Positions 7,337-16,543 of a DNA stretch of 62,897 bases are shown here, piece by piece. Every line of letters starts with the position of its first letter. The first letter of the stretch is position 1. The stretch is taken from NCBI GenBank assembly GCA_029262005.1, contig JAJDAG010000153.1:1-62897 (forward strand). Direction: 5' to 3'. Made by a program: the position numbers and the translations under genes. The DNA is from Candidatus Zhuqueibacterota bacterium. GTDB taxonomy: Bacteria > Zhuqueibacterota > Zhuqueibacteria > Oceanimicrobiales > Oceanimicrobiaceae. The notes under the pieces were generated by a model. It did not search any database. It saw nothing but the letters and a program-made list of their open reading frames with translations, and was not told the DNA's origin.

Positions 7337-8166
7337 AGATTCCACCCTTTTTACGCTTGCCGCTGGTTGTGTTGCTGGCCACTTTTTTTAACAACTGCGC
7401 TGTCGGCACAAAAAACCGTCCGCCGGACCTTTCACAAGTTTCCCCGCAACTGATTCAAGCAAAAGTAGCGAGAAACTTCAGCAAGCTCAGAAGTTTCGAA
7501 GGCAAGGCACGCGTTATCATTGAATTGCCGGGCGAAGGCTATCAAGGCAGTTCAAAAATTTTCATCAACTTCCCGGATTCCGTCTTTATCAAAACGGAAG
7601 CCATTCTGGGCATTGATATCGGTGCGCTCTTCATTGATGCTCGAATTTTTGGGGCGTATGCACCTCGCGAGAACATCCTTTATTACGGCGAAGCCAGGAC
7701 TCTGGACCTGCGCGATTTCCTGCAAGTGGAAATAGCAACCGATGCTTTGATCTCGGTTCTGACCGGATTACCACAAATCCCGCATGACGCGACCACAGCA
7801 TTGGCATTGGCCTGGGACGACAATTCCTACCTGCTCAGCGTAAAGCATAAAAACGGCATGGAGAAATACTGGATTGACCCGAAGAAATACATTGTTGTCA
7901 AGACTGAGCTGCTTGATGATAATGGCGCGTTGGTCATGACGGGAGAATACAAAAGGGCGAAGACCAAGAACGGTATCGTACTGCCGCAAACAATCAGAAT
8001 AACCCGCCCTGCTGCACGGGAACGATTTACAGTTTACTACACCAGTCAAAAACTAAACAAAACCATCCCATCCCCACAATTCCAGTTAAAAACCGCCAAC
8101 AACGCCAAAAGAGTATACTGGGGTGATGTTATCAAACGGGCGAACGAGAGCACACCACAGAAGTAG
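7333..8166 (+). CDS. DUF4292 envelope lipoprotein (LolA/LolB-like fold)
   Basis: The 277-residue product begins at a TTG overlapping the previous stop. Residues 1-22 form a signal with a Cys after FFNN, a plausible though non-canonical lipobox. The following region (NFSKLRSFEGKARVIIELPG, then SSKIFINFPDSVFIKTEAIL and GIDIGALFIDARIFGAY) is the DUF4292 signature found in Bacteroidetes and related phyla; the fold resembles LolA/LolB lipoprotein carriers, which suggests it handles an acyl chain or a lipoprotein in the periplasm. It sits between a TPR protein and glycosyltransferase genes. Specific function is unknown. Confidence 0.8.
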   Translation: MKIPPFLRLPLVVLLATFFNNCAVGTKNRPPDLSQVSPQLIQAKVARNFSKLRSFEGKARVIIELPGEGYQGSSKIFINFPDSVFIKTEAILGIDIGALFIDARIFGAYAPRENILYYGEARTLDLRDFLQVEIATDALISVLTGLPQIPHDATTALALAWDDNSYLLSVKHKNGMEKYWIDPKKYIVVKTELLDDNGALVMTGEYKRAKTKNGIVLPQTIRITRPAARERFTVYYTSQKLNKTIPSPQFQLKTANNAKRVYWGDVIKRANESTPQK

Positions 8167-8192
8167 CAGAATCCACTAAATAAGGAGTCCGC

Positions 8193-9134
8193 GTGGAGAA
8201 AGACAAAATCGACCTTTCCATTGTAATTCCTTTGTACAACGAGGAAGAATCACTGGGAGAACTTCACGAGCAGATCACCACTGTGCTGGGCTCGCTCGAT
8301 ACCAGCGCTGAGATCGTCTTTGTCGACGATGGTTCCAGTGACGCTTCAATGAAAAAATTGACCGAACTCCATGAGAAGGATGCGCGAGTTCGTGTCTATC
8401 AATTTCGTAAAAATTATGGAAAGTCAGCCGCCCTGGCAAAAGGTTTTTCAGTGGCAAAAGGGCAAACGCTCATTACAATGGATGCCGACCTTCAGGATGA
8501 TCCCCGGGAAATACCGCATTTGCTCGCCAAGCTGGACGAAGGCTTTGATCTGGTATCCGGCTGGAAGAAAGAGAGAAAAGATCCTTTCATCAAGCGCACT
8601 ACCTCCAGACTTTTCAATCGCATTACCTGCATGAGCACAAACCTGGAAATGCATGACATCAATTGCGGCATCAAAGCGTACAGACGCGAAGTCACCGATG
8701 CAATCAATGTTTACGGCCAGTTACACCGCTTCCTGCCGGTTCTGGCGCAATGGGAAGGTTTCAAAGTCAGCGAGATTGTGGTCCGGCATCATCCCCGAAA
8801 ATATGGCAAAACAAAATTCGGCGTCTCGCGCTTTGTCGCCGGTTTTATTGACTTGATTACGGTACTCTTTATTACCCGCTACACGAGGCGTCCCTTGCAC
8901 CTTTTCGGGCTTGCCGGACTTGTTTCATTTATTTTTGGTCTTGGTCTCAGCAGTTGGCTGGCCTTTGAGCGTATATTCAATGATAAATATTTATCAAACA
9001 GACCCATGATGTTTTTGGGCATTTTACTTATTATTGTTGGCGTGCAATTTGTTTCCATAGGACTTCTGGGAGAAATGATTACAGAAAGCCGCAAACAGCA
9101 AGTTGATTATGCAATAAAAAAAACACTGACATAA
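8193..9134 (+). CDS. GT2 polyprenyl-phosphate glycosyltransferase, membrane-anchored
   Basis: The start is a GTG at 8193 with AAGGAG six bases upstream. The N-terminal 220 residues are a GT-A domain: [37 protein letters not shown] (metal-binding DxD-type region). The C-terminus has two membrane helices (about residues 235-258 and 270-295), as in DPM1/ArnC/GtrB-type enzymes that move a sugar from a nucleotide donor to undecaprenyl phosphate. The gene precedes the heptose genes with 10 bases spacing, so it may load a sugar for surface-glycan assembly. Donor not deducible. Confidence 0.88.
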   Translation: MEKDKIDLSIVIPLYNEEESLGELHEQITTVLGSLDTSAEIVFVDDGSSDASMKKLTELHEKDARVRVYQFRKNYGKSAALAKGFSVAKGQTLITMDADLQDDPREIPHLLAKLDEGFDLVSGWKKERKDPFIKRTTSRLFNRITCMSTNLEMHDINCGIKAYRREVTDAINVYGQLHRFLPVLAQWEGFKVSEIVVRHHPRKYGKTKFGVSRFVAGFIDLITVLFITRYTRRPLHLFGLAGLVSFIFGLGLSSWLAFERIFNDKYLSNRPMMFLGILLIIVGVQFVSIGLLGEMITESRKQQVDYAIKKTLT

Positions 9135-9144
9135 AAGGGATAAT

Positions 9145-10191
9145 ATGATCATTCGAACCAAAGCACCGCTCAGGCTGGGCCTAGCCGGCGGTGGCACAGA
9201 TGTTTCACCTTACAGCGACCAATTCGGTGGCTATGTACTGAATGCCACCATTGATATGTACGCCTACTGTACGATTGAAGTAACCAACACAAACAAGATT
9301 GAAATTTATGCTGCTGACACAGAGCAGTATTTCGAATCCCCGTCAGTCGAACATCTTGACACAGAGGACAGCGCCCTTGCCCTGCACAAAGGTGTTTATA
9401 ATCGCATCGTTCGCGATTATAATCATGGAAAACCGCTGTCTTTTCGCATGACAACGCACTCAGATGCTGTGCCCGGTTCCGGGCTCGGTTCATCATCTAC
9501 GTTGGTTGTGACCATTCTAAACGCATTTGTCGAATGGCTTAACTTGCCTCTCGGCGAATACGACATCGCCAATATAGCCTATAAAATTGAGCGGGAAGAT
9601 ATCGGTCTCTCGGGAGGAAAACAAGATCAATATGCAGCAACATTTGGTGGTTTCAACTTTATGGAATTTTATGAAAAGGATCGCGTCATTGTCAATCCAC
9701 TGCGAATAAAACAGTGGATCATTGATGAGCTTGGCGCATCCATGCTGCTCTACTTTACAGGCGTTTCCCGCGAATCAGCAAAAATCATCGACGAGCAAAC
9801 CAGCAATGTTGTCATGAAAAAGCAAGAATCCGTCGAAGCCATGCACCAATTAAAAAAAGATGCACTGACAATGAAGGAATCCCTGCTGAAAGGTAACATT
9901 CAACACTTTGCGGCGTGCCTGGGTAAATCCTGGGAAGCCAAGAAAAAAATGGCACACACCATCACAAACAGAGAAATTGATATCGTTTATGAGGCAGTCC
10001 TGGAGGCCGGCGCCATCTCCGGAAAGATCTCCGGTGCAGGCGGCGGTGGTTTCATGATGCTATGCATTGAACCCACCAGGAGAATCGATGTCATACGCAC
10101 ATTGAACCGCTTTGATGGTAAGGTGTTTAAGTTTCAATTCACAAAACAAGGAACCGTTGGCTGGACCCTTCACAGTTCAAGATCACATTAA
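9145..10191 (+). CDS. hddA: D-glycero-alpha-D-manno-heptose 7-phosphate kinase (GHMP family)
   Basis: This 348-residue GHMP kinase starts [20 protein letters not shown], has the ATP-binding motif [14 protein letters not shown] (about residues 110-123) and the C-terminal [12 protein letters not shown] motif. The GGGTD opening and length match HddA, which phosphorylates C1 of D-glycero-alpha-D-manno-heptose 7-phosphate. The next two genes supply the 7-phosphatase and the guanylyltransferase, so the GDP-heptose pathway is nearly complete here. The isomerase gmhA is not in the window and must be elsewhere. Other sugar 1-kinases share the fold; the context makes HddA the best choice. Confidence 0.88.
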   Translation: MIIRTKAPLRLGLAGGGTDVSPYSDQFGGYVLNATIDMYAYCTIEVTNTNKIEIYAADTEQYFESPSVEHLDTEDSALALHKGVYNRIVRDYNHGKPLSFRMTTHSDAVPGSGLGSSSTLVVTILNAFVEWLNLPLGEYDIANIAYKIEREDIGLSGGKQDQYAATFGGFNFMEFYEKDRVIVNPLRIKQWIIDELGASMLLYFTGVSRESAKIIDEQTSNVVMKKQESVEAMHQLKKDALTMKESLLKGNIQHFAACLGKSWEAKKKMAHTITNREIDIVYEAVLEAGAISGKISGAGGGGFMMLCIEPTRRIDVIRTLNRFDGKVFKFQFTKQGTVGWTLHSSRSH

Positions 10192-10237
10192 CCGGCGCCA
10201 CGTCCAACCAGGCGCCAAAAAGTAAAGGAATACAACA

Positions 10238-10930
10238 ATGCAGGCAATTGTGCTGGCCGGGGGACTCGGCACGCGGCTCAGGGATGCAGTCTCAGACTTA
10301 CCCAAACCCATGGCCCCAATCAACGGCAAACCCTTTCTCGATTATCTTTTAAACTATCTGCGTTCATACAAGGTCAGCCGCGTTGTTCTGGCCACCGGTT
10401 ACATGCAGGACAAATTTTCAGAGCATTACGGAGATAAGTTTAACGGTATCGAAATAAGTTACTCAGTGGAAACAGAGCCGCTCGGCACGGGCGGGGCAAT
10501 TCAACAGGCGCTACAACAAATCACTTCTGAAACGGCATTAATCCTAAATGGTGACACTTTTTTTGAAGTCGATCTTGCCGGCCTCGCAACAGCCCACGCG
10601 GAAACACATGCGGACTTACTCCTGGCCTTGAAACCGATGAAAGATTTTTCCCGCTACGGCATTGTAAAGTTCGACGGTTCCAGAATCACAAGCTTCGAAG
10701 AAAAACGCCCGGTTGATGCGGGGTATATCAACGGCGGTGCGTACATGGCAAACAGGACGCTGTTCGATGGATTCGAGCTGCCCCGGAAGTTCTCCTTTGA
10801 GGAAGATTTTCTCAAACCATTCACATCCGACTTGAACATGCACTGCATGATCTCTGACAGCTATTTCATTGACATCGGCATCCCTGAAGATTATCACCGG
10901 GCACAGCAGGAATTGGGCAAATATGAATAA
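10238..10930 (+). CDS. hddC: D-glycero-alpha-D-manno-heptose 1-phosphate guanylyltransferase
   Basis: The 230-residue nucleotidyltransferase carries the signature [20 protein letters not shown] at residues 5-24, [10 protein letters not shown] around residue 105 and a C-terminal [14 protein letters not shown]. Length and motifs suit HddC, which joins GTP to heptose 1-phosphate to give GDP-D-glycero-alpha-D-manno-heptose. It overlaps gmhB by eight bases. A related glucose- or mannose-1-phosphate role would be possible for the family, but hddA and gmhB on both sides favour HddC. Confidence 0.85.
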   Translation: MQAIVLAGGLGTRLRDAVSDLPKPMAPINGKPFLDYLLNYLRSYKVSRVVLATGYMQDKFSEHYGDKFNGIEISYSVETEPLGTGGAIQQALQQITSETALILNGDTFFEVDLAGLATAHAETHADLLLALKPMKDFSRYGIVKFDGSRITSFEEKRPVDAGYINGGAYMANRTLFDGFELPRKFSFEEDFLKPFTSDLNMHCMISDSYFIDIGIPEDYHRAQQELGKYE

Positions 10931-11465
10931 AGCGCTTTTTCTCGACCGTGACGGCGTTATCAACAAAGAGATAAATTACCTGCACCGCATTGAAGATTTC
11001 AAATTCATTGATGGCATTTTTGAATTGTGTCACTTTTTTTTGCAGCGTCGGTATTTGCTGATTGTGATTACAAACCAGGCCGGTATCGCACGCGGTTTTT
11101 ATACTGAAGAAGACTTTCACAGACTGACTGACTGGATGCTCGAAAGATTCGAAGACCAAGGCATTCACATTCAGCAAACCTATTACTGCCCGTTTCACCA
11201 GGAAGCAGTGCTGGAAGAATATAGACAGGATTCCTTTGACCGCAAACCCAATCCAGGCATGATTCTGCGGGCACAAAACGAACATAACATTGATTTGGCC
11301 CAATCCGTTTTATTGGGGGATAAAGAAAGCGACATTGAAGCAGGACTCAATGCCGGGGTTGGCCACAATATTTTATTCAGAGAAGGCGGCGGCTCAGTCA
11401 ACAGCAAAGCAGAGCGGGTTATTTCCACGCTGCCCCAGGCGCTAACCTATTTCTCCGACCGATGA
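10923..11465 (+). CDS. gmhB: D-glycero-manno-heptose 1,7-bisphosphate 7-phosphatase
   Basis: The 180-residue HAD enzyme begins at ATG 10923 with the catalytic motif [12 protein letters not shown], followed by [10 protein letters not shown] and the late motif [12 protein letters not shown]. It removes the C7 phosphate of heptose 1,7-bisphosphate between the HddA and HddC steps. GmhB normally has a zinc loop with CPxHP...CxCRKP; here the loop keeps YYCPFHQE but the second Cys pair is replaced ([10 protein letters not shown]), so zinc binding is probably lost. The stop overlaps the next start as ATGA, so translation is coupled. Confidence 0.88.
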   Translation: MNKALFLDRDGVINKEINYLHRIEDFKFIDGIFELCHFFLQRRYLLIVITNQAGIARGFYTEEDFHRLTDWMLERFEDQGIHIQQTYYCPFHQEAVLEEYRQDSFDRKPNPGMILRAQNEHNIDLAQSVLLGDKESDIEAGLNAGVGHNILFREGGGSVNSKAERVISTLPQALTYFSDR

Positions 11466-12604
11466 AAATAGTCATTGTATCCACAGCCTATCCTCTGCGC
11501 GGTGGCATTGCACAGTATGCGGGCATCCTTTATAACAAGCTTCGTGCAAACGGACACAACGTCACCGTTATTACGTTTAAACGGCAGTATCCAAACTTCC
11601 TTTTTCCGGGAAAGACCCAGCTTGAAACCAGCGAAGATCCAGCAGTCAAAATTGATAGCGAGCCCATCCTTGATTCCATCGGCCCATTGAGTTGGTTTAA
11701 AGCAGGCAAACGGCTGCAACAACTTCAGCCGGATCTGATTTTATTCAAATATTGGATGCCCTTTTTTGCGCCCTGCTTCGGCACGCTGTGTTGGCAGGCA
11801 AAAAGAAACACGCGTGCGCGCATCCTTTACATTTGTGACAATGTTATTCCGCATGAAAAAAGGATCGGTGATATTAAACTCACCCAATTTGCATTTAAAC
11901 ATGCAGACCATTTCATTGTGCAGTCAACCACCGTAGAAAAAGAATTGTTGCGTCTGCAGCCGCAAGCTGATTACAAACTCATTCCGCATCCGGTTTACGA
12001 CATTTTCGGTGAACTCCAGCCAAAACAAGAAGCCCGTGCGCTGCTTGATATTTCGGAGGAAGAGGTCATTTTGTTTTTCGGATACGTGCGCGCCTACAAA
12101 GGGTTGGACTGGCTGCTGCAAGCCATGCCGGCTGTGCTGAAAAAGCGAAGAATAAAGCTGCTTGTCGTGGGTGAATTCTATGATGATGAAGAAAAATATC
12201 GTAAAATGATTACAGAACTCAAGCTCGAAAACGCGGTGCAAATACATGCTGATTTTGTACCGAACGAAGCCGTAAGTAAATACTTTTCAGCCGCCGATGC
12301 AGTGGTTCTGCCATACAAATCAGCGACCCAAAGTGGCATTGTGCAGATGGCCTACCACTTGGACACGCCGTGCATTGTCACAGATGTCGGCGGCCTCAGT
12401 GAAGTTGTCTTAGATGGCAAAACCGGATTTGTTGTGCCGCCGGACAATATCGGGGAAATCTCCAGGGCGATCTTGCGTTTCTTCCAGGAAGAGCGGGCAG
12501 CGGAATTCTCAAAAAATGTAAACGTCCAAAAAAAGAAATACTCGTGGGAGAACATGATGAGCGCCATCGAAGAATTTACTTTGCCGCCCAAACCACAACA
12601 ATAG
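11462..12604 (+). CDS. GT4 glycosyltransferase
   Basis: This 380-residue protein has the two Rossmann-like halves of GT-B enzymes. The N-terminus reads [20 protein letters not shown] (acceptor side). In the C-terminal half [20 protein letters not shown] and [20 protein letters not shown] are the GT4 donor-binding region with the E-like nucleotide site replaced by SATQSG. Retaining transfer of a nucleotide sugar, possibly GDP-heptose made by the adjacent genes, onto a lipid-linked glycan is the likely role. Coupled to gmhB by ATGA. Confidence 0.85.
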   Translation: MKIVIVSTAYPLRGGIAQYAGILYNKLRANGHNVTVITFKRQYPNFLFPGKTQLETSEDPAVKIDSEPILDSIGPLSWFKAGKRLQQLQPDLILFKYWMPFFAPCFGTLCWQAKRNTRARILYICDNVIPHEKRIGDIKLTQFAFKHADHFIVQSTTVEKELLRLQPQADYKLIPHPVYDIFGELQPKQEARALLDISEEEVILFFGYVRAYKGLDWLLQAMPAVLKKRRIKLLVVGEFYDDEEKYRKMITELKLENAVQIHADFVPNEAVSKYFSAADAVVLPYKSATQSGIVQMAYHLDTPCIVTDVGGLSEVVLDGKTGFVVPPDNIGEISRAILRFFQEERAAEFSKNVNVQKKKYSWENMMSAIEEFTLPPKPQQ

Positions 12605-12625
12605 GAAGCACCCGTCACAGTTAAA

Positions 12626-12817
12626 ATGTGTCACAACGACAGCAAAGAAATCAGAATCGACAGAACACAGTACGAACAAATTCAAAGAATCGTCGAACAT
12701 TCGCTCAGATTTGAATCTGTGGATGAATATATCCACTTTGTTCTCACAGTACTGTTGTCCGGCAAAACCGCAGCAGCCGTTCTCAACAAACCGGAGGCTG
12801 GTAAACAGGCATCGTGA
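12626..12817 (+). CDS. small conserved-looking protein between GT4 and sulfatase-fold genes
   Basis: A 63-residue acidic protein with RIDRTQYEQIQRIVEHS and SVDEYIHFVLTVLL, a pattern like the ribbon-helix-helix/CopG-like half of small accessory proteins, though the basic DNA-binding strand is not convincing. Its stop overlaps the GTG of the next gene (GTGA), so it is coupled to the sulfatase-fold enzyme and may regulate or assist it. Not assigned a function. Confidence 0.6.
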   Translation: MCHNDSKEIRIDRTQYEQIQRIVEHSLRFESVDEYIHFVLTVLLSGKTAAAVLNKPEAGKQAS

Positions 12818-14190
12818 ACTTACAGCAACCAAACATCATTCTGATAACTGCCGACTCGCTCCGCGCTGACAGGCTGGGCTGCTTCGGTTATCCAAAAGCG
12901 GTTTCTCCTAACATTGACCGGTTCGCGCTCACAAGTTCAGTTTTTTCACAGGCTTTTTCCAATGGCCCGAACACACCACACGCATTTCCTGCGATTATGG
13001 CCGCCCGCTGTTCCCTTCTTTCGCGCAAACTGGGTTTGTTCGACCATCCGGTAACCATCGCAGAGACACTGCGATCGGCCGGTTACCACACACTGGCATT
13101 CAACGCCGGCAATCCCTATCTAGCGCGCCATTTTCATTATGATCGCGGCTTTGATGAATTTACCGACCACATAAATTTTGCAGCAGCGCCGACCAAAAAC
13201 AGGCCTGCCAACGCAGCAGACACTTGCATCACCATTCCCAGGCTGAACATGGAGCATTACTTGGTCACCGAGGAAAACATCCTGGCCAAAGCAGAGCTGG
13301 AAATGCGTTTTACAAATGAAATTTGTCAGCGTCTAAAAACATGCAAAAACGCGCCATTTTTTCTCTGGGTGCATTACATGGACACGCACTACCCCTACGT
13401 CCCGCAGTCCGAACCCCAAACACAGCTGAATGGTACGGTCATTTCACGGGAAGAGAATTTTCGCTTCAATATGGCCGTACGCGAAAACATGTTGTTAACG
13501 CCCGATCAGCTTGAAAAAATCAACCAGATCTACGATGCCTGCATCCACCAATTAGACCGTAGAATTGGTGAGCTTCTGGGCACGCTCAAAACACTCGGCC
13601 TGTTCGAAGAATCGTCGATTCTTTTTTGTGCCGACCACGGCGAGGAATTTACGGATCATGGTGATTTGCAGCACAAGTCAAAATTGTTCGATGAGCTGAT
13701 CCATGTTCCGCTCGTGGTAAAAAAACCAAAGCAGATAAGTGGAGAAAAAAACACTGCAGTCGTCAGCCTATTGCAGATAGCGCCAACCATTCTGCAAATC
13801 GCAGCGATTGACAATCCGTTTGAGCCTTCCGGCCTGTTCCATAAGCCCGAACCGGGTGAAGCATTTGCGGCTGCCAGCATCGGTTCAGGCGGTGGCACGC
13901 CCGTGGATAATCACATGTATGAAACGGACAGGTTGCCAAAGGTTTACGCTTACCGGAACAACACGAAAAAACTCATTATTCACACAAACGGCGACAAGCA
14001 GCTTTTCAGTATGGTCAGTGACCCAAATGAAGCCGTGAATATTTATACCGCCACTCAAAAAGAACAACGGACGGTTGAACTCCGACTACTAGAACATATC
14101 CGTGACCTTGAGGAACAAAGAGTGCAGGCGTCCGTTGAACGGAGCGTACAGAAACTAACAGGAACAAACGAAGCAACCGATGGCATATAA
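12814..14190 (+). CDS. sulfatase/alkaline-phosphatase-superfamily enzyme without formylglycine motif
   Basis: The start is GTG at 12814. The fold is clear: NIILITADSLRADRLGCFGY with the first metal-binding Asp, and FCADHGEEFTDHGDLQHKSK with the DHG metal ligands about residue 275. True sulfatases carry C/S-x-P-S-R for formylglycine; here the corresponding region is GPNTPHAFPAIMAAR, so a Thr would be the nucleophile, as in phosphatases and phosphoethanolamine/phosphoglycerol transferases. There is no signal peptide or membrane segment, so it acts in the cytoplasm, perhaps on a glycan intermediate. The C-terminus overlaps the methyltransferase by 11 bases. Confidence 0.8.
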   Translation: MNLQQPNIILITADSLRADRLGCFGYPKAVSPNIDRFALTSSVFSQAFSNGPNTPHAFPAIMAARCSLLSRKLGLFDHPVTIAETLRSAGYHTLAFNAGNPYLARHFHYDRGFDEFTDHINFAAAPTKNRPANAADTCITIPRLNMEHYLVTEENILAKAELEMRFTNEICQRLKTCKNAPFFLWVHYMDTHYPYVPQSEPQTQLNGTVISREENFRFNMAVRENMLLTPDQLEKINQIYDACIHQLDRRIGELLGTLKTLGLFEESSILFCADHGEEFTDHGDLQHKSKLFDELIHVPLVVKKPKQISGEKNTAVVSLLQIAPTILQIAAIDNPFEPSGLFHKPEPGEAFAAASIGSGGGTPVDNHMYETDRLPKVYAYRNNTKKLIIHTNGDKQLFSMVSDPNEAVNIYTATQKEQRTVELRLLEHIRDLEEQRVQASVERSVQKLTGTNEATDGI

Positions 14191-14980
14191 ATTTCATTCT
14201 GACCCAAGAAAAAAGTGGGACCAGCAATATCTGACCAGTCGAAACCATATCATACCGTTTATTTTGCAGCAGCACAAGTTGCCTGAAAACGCCAATGTTC
14301 TTGAAGTTGGCTGCGGTGAAGGCGGCGTCCTCAAAGCATTTTGTGAAACAGGTTTTACTTGCTATGGCGTCGATATCGCCAAAAATCGCATTGAAAATGC
14401 CAACCAGTTACTGGCAGAAGAAGTGAACAAGGGTAAGGTCACATTTTACGCAGCAGATGTACATGACACCAGGACGTTTTCCCACCTCGAAGGAAAAATC
14501 GACGTGCTCATCCTCAAAGATGCCATCGAACATATTTATGACCAGGAAAAAATACTCCACGTCTTGCACAAATTCATAAAACCCGACGGCCTTTTGTTTG
14601 TCGCCTTCCCGCCGTGGTACAACCCGTTTGGCGGTCACCAGCAATTGGCAGCCTCATTCCTTAAATACCTGCCCTGGTTTCATTTGCTACCCAAAGCCTT
14701 GTACAGGAAAGTACTAAAAGGCGCCGGTGAGACAGAAACGCAAATTCAGGTGCTGATGGAAATTTATGACACGAGACTGGTCACCGCAAAATTTGAAAAA
14801 CTGCTGCGCACAACAAACTGGAAAACCCGGAAACGTCAGTTCTATCTGTTTAATCCAATTTATGAATACAAATTTGGTATAAAGGGCAGACAACAACTTG
14901 CTCTGCTCAACGCCATCCCTGTGTTGCGGGACATTCTCTCCACTGCTGTTTATTATCTTTTAAACGAACCTGAAAAATGA
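14180..14980 (+). CDS. class I SAM-dependent methyltransferase
   Basis: The 266-residue protein has the SAM motif VLEVGCGEGGVLKAFCE (about residues 38-55), the acidic motif II VDIA, and LILKDAIEHIYDQE as motif IV. It belongs to the Methyltransf_11/23 type. A methyl cap or modification on a surface glycan, or on a lipid carrier, is the probable role given the overlap with the sulfatase-fold gene and the ATGA overlap with the following secreted protein. Substrate unknown. Confidence 0.82.
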   Translation: MAYKFHSDPRKKWDQQYLTSRNHIIPFILQQHKLPENANVLEVGCGEGGVLKAFCETGFTCYGVDIAKNRIENANQLLAEEVNKGKVTFYAADVHDTRTFSHLEGKIDVLILKDAIEHIYDQEKILHVLHKFIKPDGLLFVAFPPWYNPFGGHQQLAASFLKYLPWFHLLPKALYRKVLKGAGETETQIQVLMEIYDTRLVTAKFEKLLRTTNWKTRKRQFYLFNPIYEYKFGIKGRQQLALLNAIPVLRDILSTAVYYLLNEPEK

Positions 14981-16164
14981 GAAAAAACCCAATATTCTAC
15001 CTTGCCGCCTTTGTTTTACTTTGCCAATTAAGACCTGCAATATCAAGCGACGACCCCCAATTCGGCCAGCGCATCGACAGAGGCAAAGTGGCCTGGGATG
15101 CCATAAGTGAAGCTTCGGGATTGGCCGCAAGCCAACGCAACAAAGGTGTTTTGTGGACACACAATGACTCCGGTCACGGCGCAACACTTTACGCAATAGG
15201 CACAAACGGAAGTCATCTCGGCGAATTTCATATCGCCGGCGTCAGCGCACGCGACTGGGAGGATATTGCTGTTGGGCCTGGCCCGGAAGACGGCAGATCA
15301 TATCTCTACATCGGCAATATTGGTGACAACAAAGGTCAACACAACCTGAAGTTCATCTACCGGATTGCGGAGCCGGCTGTATCAGCAAATCAAGCTGCCG
15401 TTGACACAACCCTGTACGGCGCAGAAATCATCACTTTCCGCTACCCTTCTGAAAACCACGATGCCGAAACACTGATGCTCGATCCGCTCACTCGCGACAT
15501 CTACATTGTTACAAAACGAGAAGAGAACGTTCTTGTTTACAAAATACAATATCCACAATCGACCGCAGGCACAATCACCCCCGAAAATGTTACGACGCTG
15601 CCAATACAGGGCGTTGTTGCCGGTGACATCTCCCCAAATGGAGAGGAAATACTCATCAAGACCCTGACTCGTGTCTTCTATTGGCACAGGGCCGTTGGCC
15701 AGCCTTTATGGCAGGCTTTCGGTAAAACACCGGTGGCTGTACATTACCAAATTGAGCCTCAGGGGGAAGCCATTTGCTGGGATGCTGAAGGCTCAGGATA
15801 TTTTACCCTCAGTGAAGAACTGTTTAATATTCCAACTCATGTTTATTATTATGCGCGCCTGACCACATCAGTTGGCAGAGTGCCACCCAACTTTGATTTC
15901 CAATTGGAACAAAACTATCCGAACCCATTTAATCCCGAAACAAATATCGAGTTCTCGCTGCCGGAGCGCGCCTTGGTCCAGATCAAACTCTACGATGTTC
16001 GTGGCCGTGAAGTTGGTACAGTGCTCAACGAGTGGCGCAACAAAGGCAGGCATACCATAGAATTTGATGCCGGTTCATTTGCCAGCGGTGTTTATTTCTA
16101 CAAAATGTACACACATGGGAAAGATAGAACTGCAGATGTAAAGAAGCTAATGGTTGTAAAATAA
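14977..16164 (+). CDS. secreted beta-propeller-like protein with C-terminal sorting domain
   Basis: A 395-residue exported protein. A signal peptide (about residues 1-23, ending AISS) is followed by a strand-rich domain with ASGLAASQRNKGVLWTHNDS and YLYIGNIGDN, which resembles six- or seven-bladed propeller proteins that read as SdiA-regulated/esterase-like folds. The last 90 residues begin QLEQNYPNPFNPETNIEFSL and end KKLMVVK, the FlgD-like/Por-type C-terminal sorting domain of FCB bacteria, so it should be moved across the outer membrane. It closes the heptose operon through an ATGA overlap. Confidence 0.8.
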   Translation: MRKNPIFYLAAFVLLCQLRPAISSDDPQFGQRIDRGKVAWDAISEASGLAASQRNKGVLWTHNDSGHGATLYAIGTNGSHLGEFHIAGVSARDWEDIAVGPGPEDGRSYLYIGNIGDNKGQHNLKFIYRIAEPAVSANQAAVDTTLYGAEIITFRYPSENHDAETLMLDPLTRDIYIVTKREENVLVYKIQYPQSTAGTITPENVTTLPIQGVVAGDISPNGEEILIKTLTRVFYWHRAVGQPLWQAFGKTPVAVHYQIEPQGEAICWDAEGSGYFTLSEELFNIPTHVYYYARLTTSVGRVPPNFDFQLEQNYPNPFNPETNIEFSLPERALVQIKLYDVRGREVGTVLNEWRNKGRHTIEFDAGSFASGVYFYKMYTHGKDRTADVKKLMVVK

Positions 16165-16170
16165 GCACTT

Positions 16171-16360
16171 AGTTTGCTCTATTCATAAATTTCGCCCCAG
16201 AATCAAAGAACGCACTAAAAATACAGAAGTTATAACAAATGTCCTCAATAAAGAAAAATTTTGAGAGCAAATGAGGATTCTCATATTTTTCAAGCTTTAA
16301 TTGTCTGTTTTTTAAAACTCTGTGCCTCTGTGGATGATGCGTATTCAGGTTAGCAAAAAC
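16171..16360. repeat. dispersed repeat family B, copy 1
   Basis: The 379-base gap after the sorted protein holds this about 190-bp element. TGCTCTATTCATAAATTT at its left and CTCTGTGCCTCTGTGGATGA plus TATTCAGGTTAGCAAAAAC at its right align, in order, with 57801-57993. The remaining gap (16361-16543) shows no gene; TTGTTT-17-TATTTT near 16465-16493 is only a weak promoter candidate for the next gene. Confidence 0.5.
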
Positions 16361-16543
16361 GGCACTCCGGCACTCCCCGGCTCATCACTCTACATGCATT
16401 AACAGCCGCCCGTTCAGTCTCTCATGGAAGGACGCACCCGGCAATAATATTAAACAAAATTAAGTTGTTTATTTGCCTGAATTCCACTATTTTCTGGCGT
16501 ATTTTCCGTTACTTCAAATTAGAAAAAAGAGAACGCCATCGAC

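Noticed and set aside
10869-10922. Upstream extension of gmhB
   Set aside because: The HAD motif should be near the N-terminus; ATG 10923 places it at residues 4-8, the usual position.
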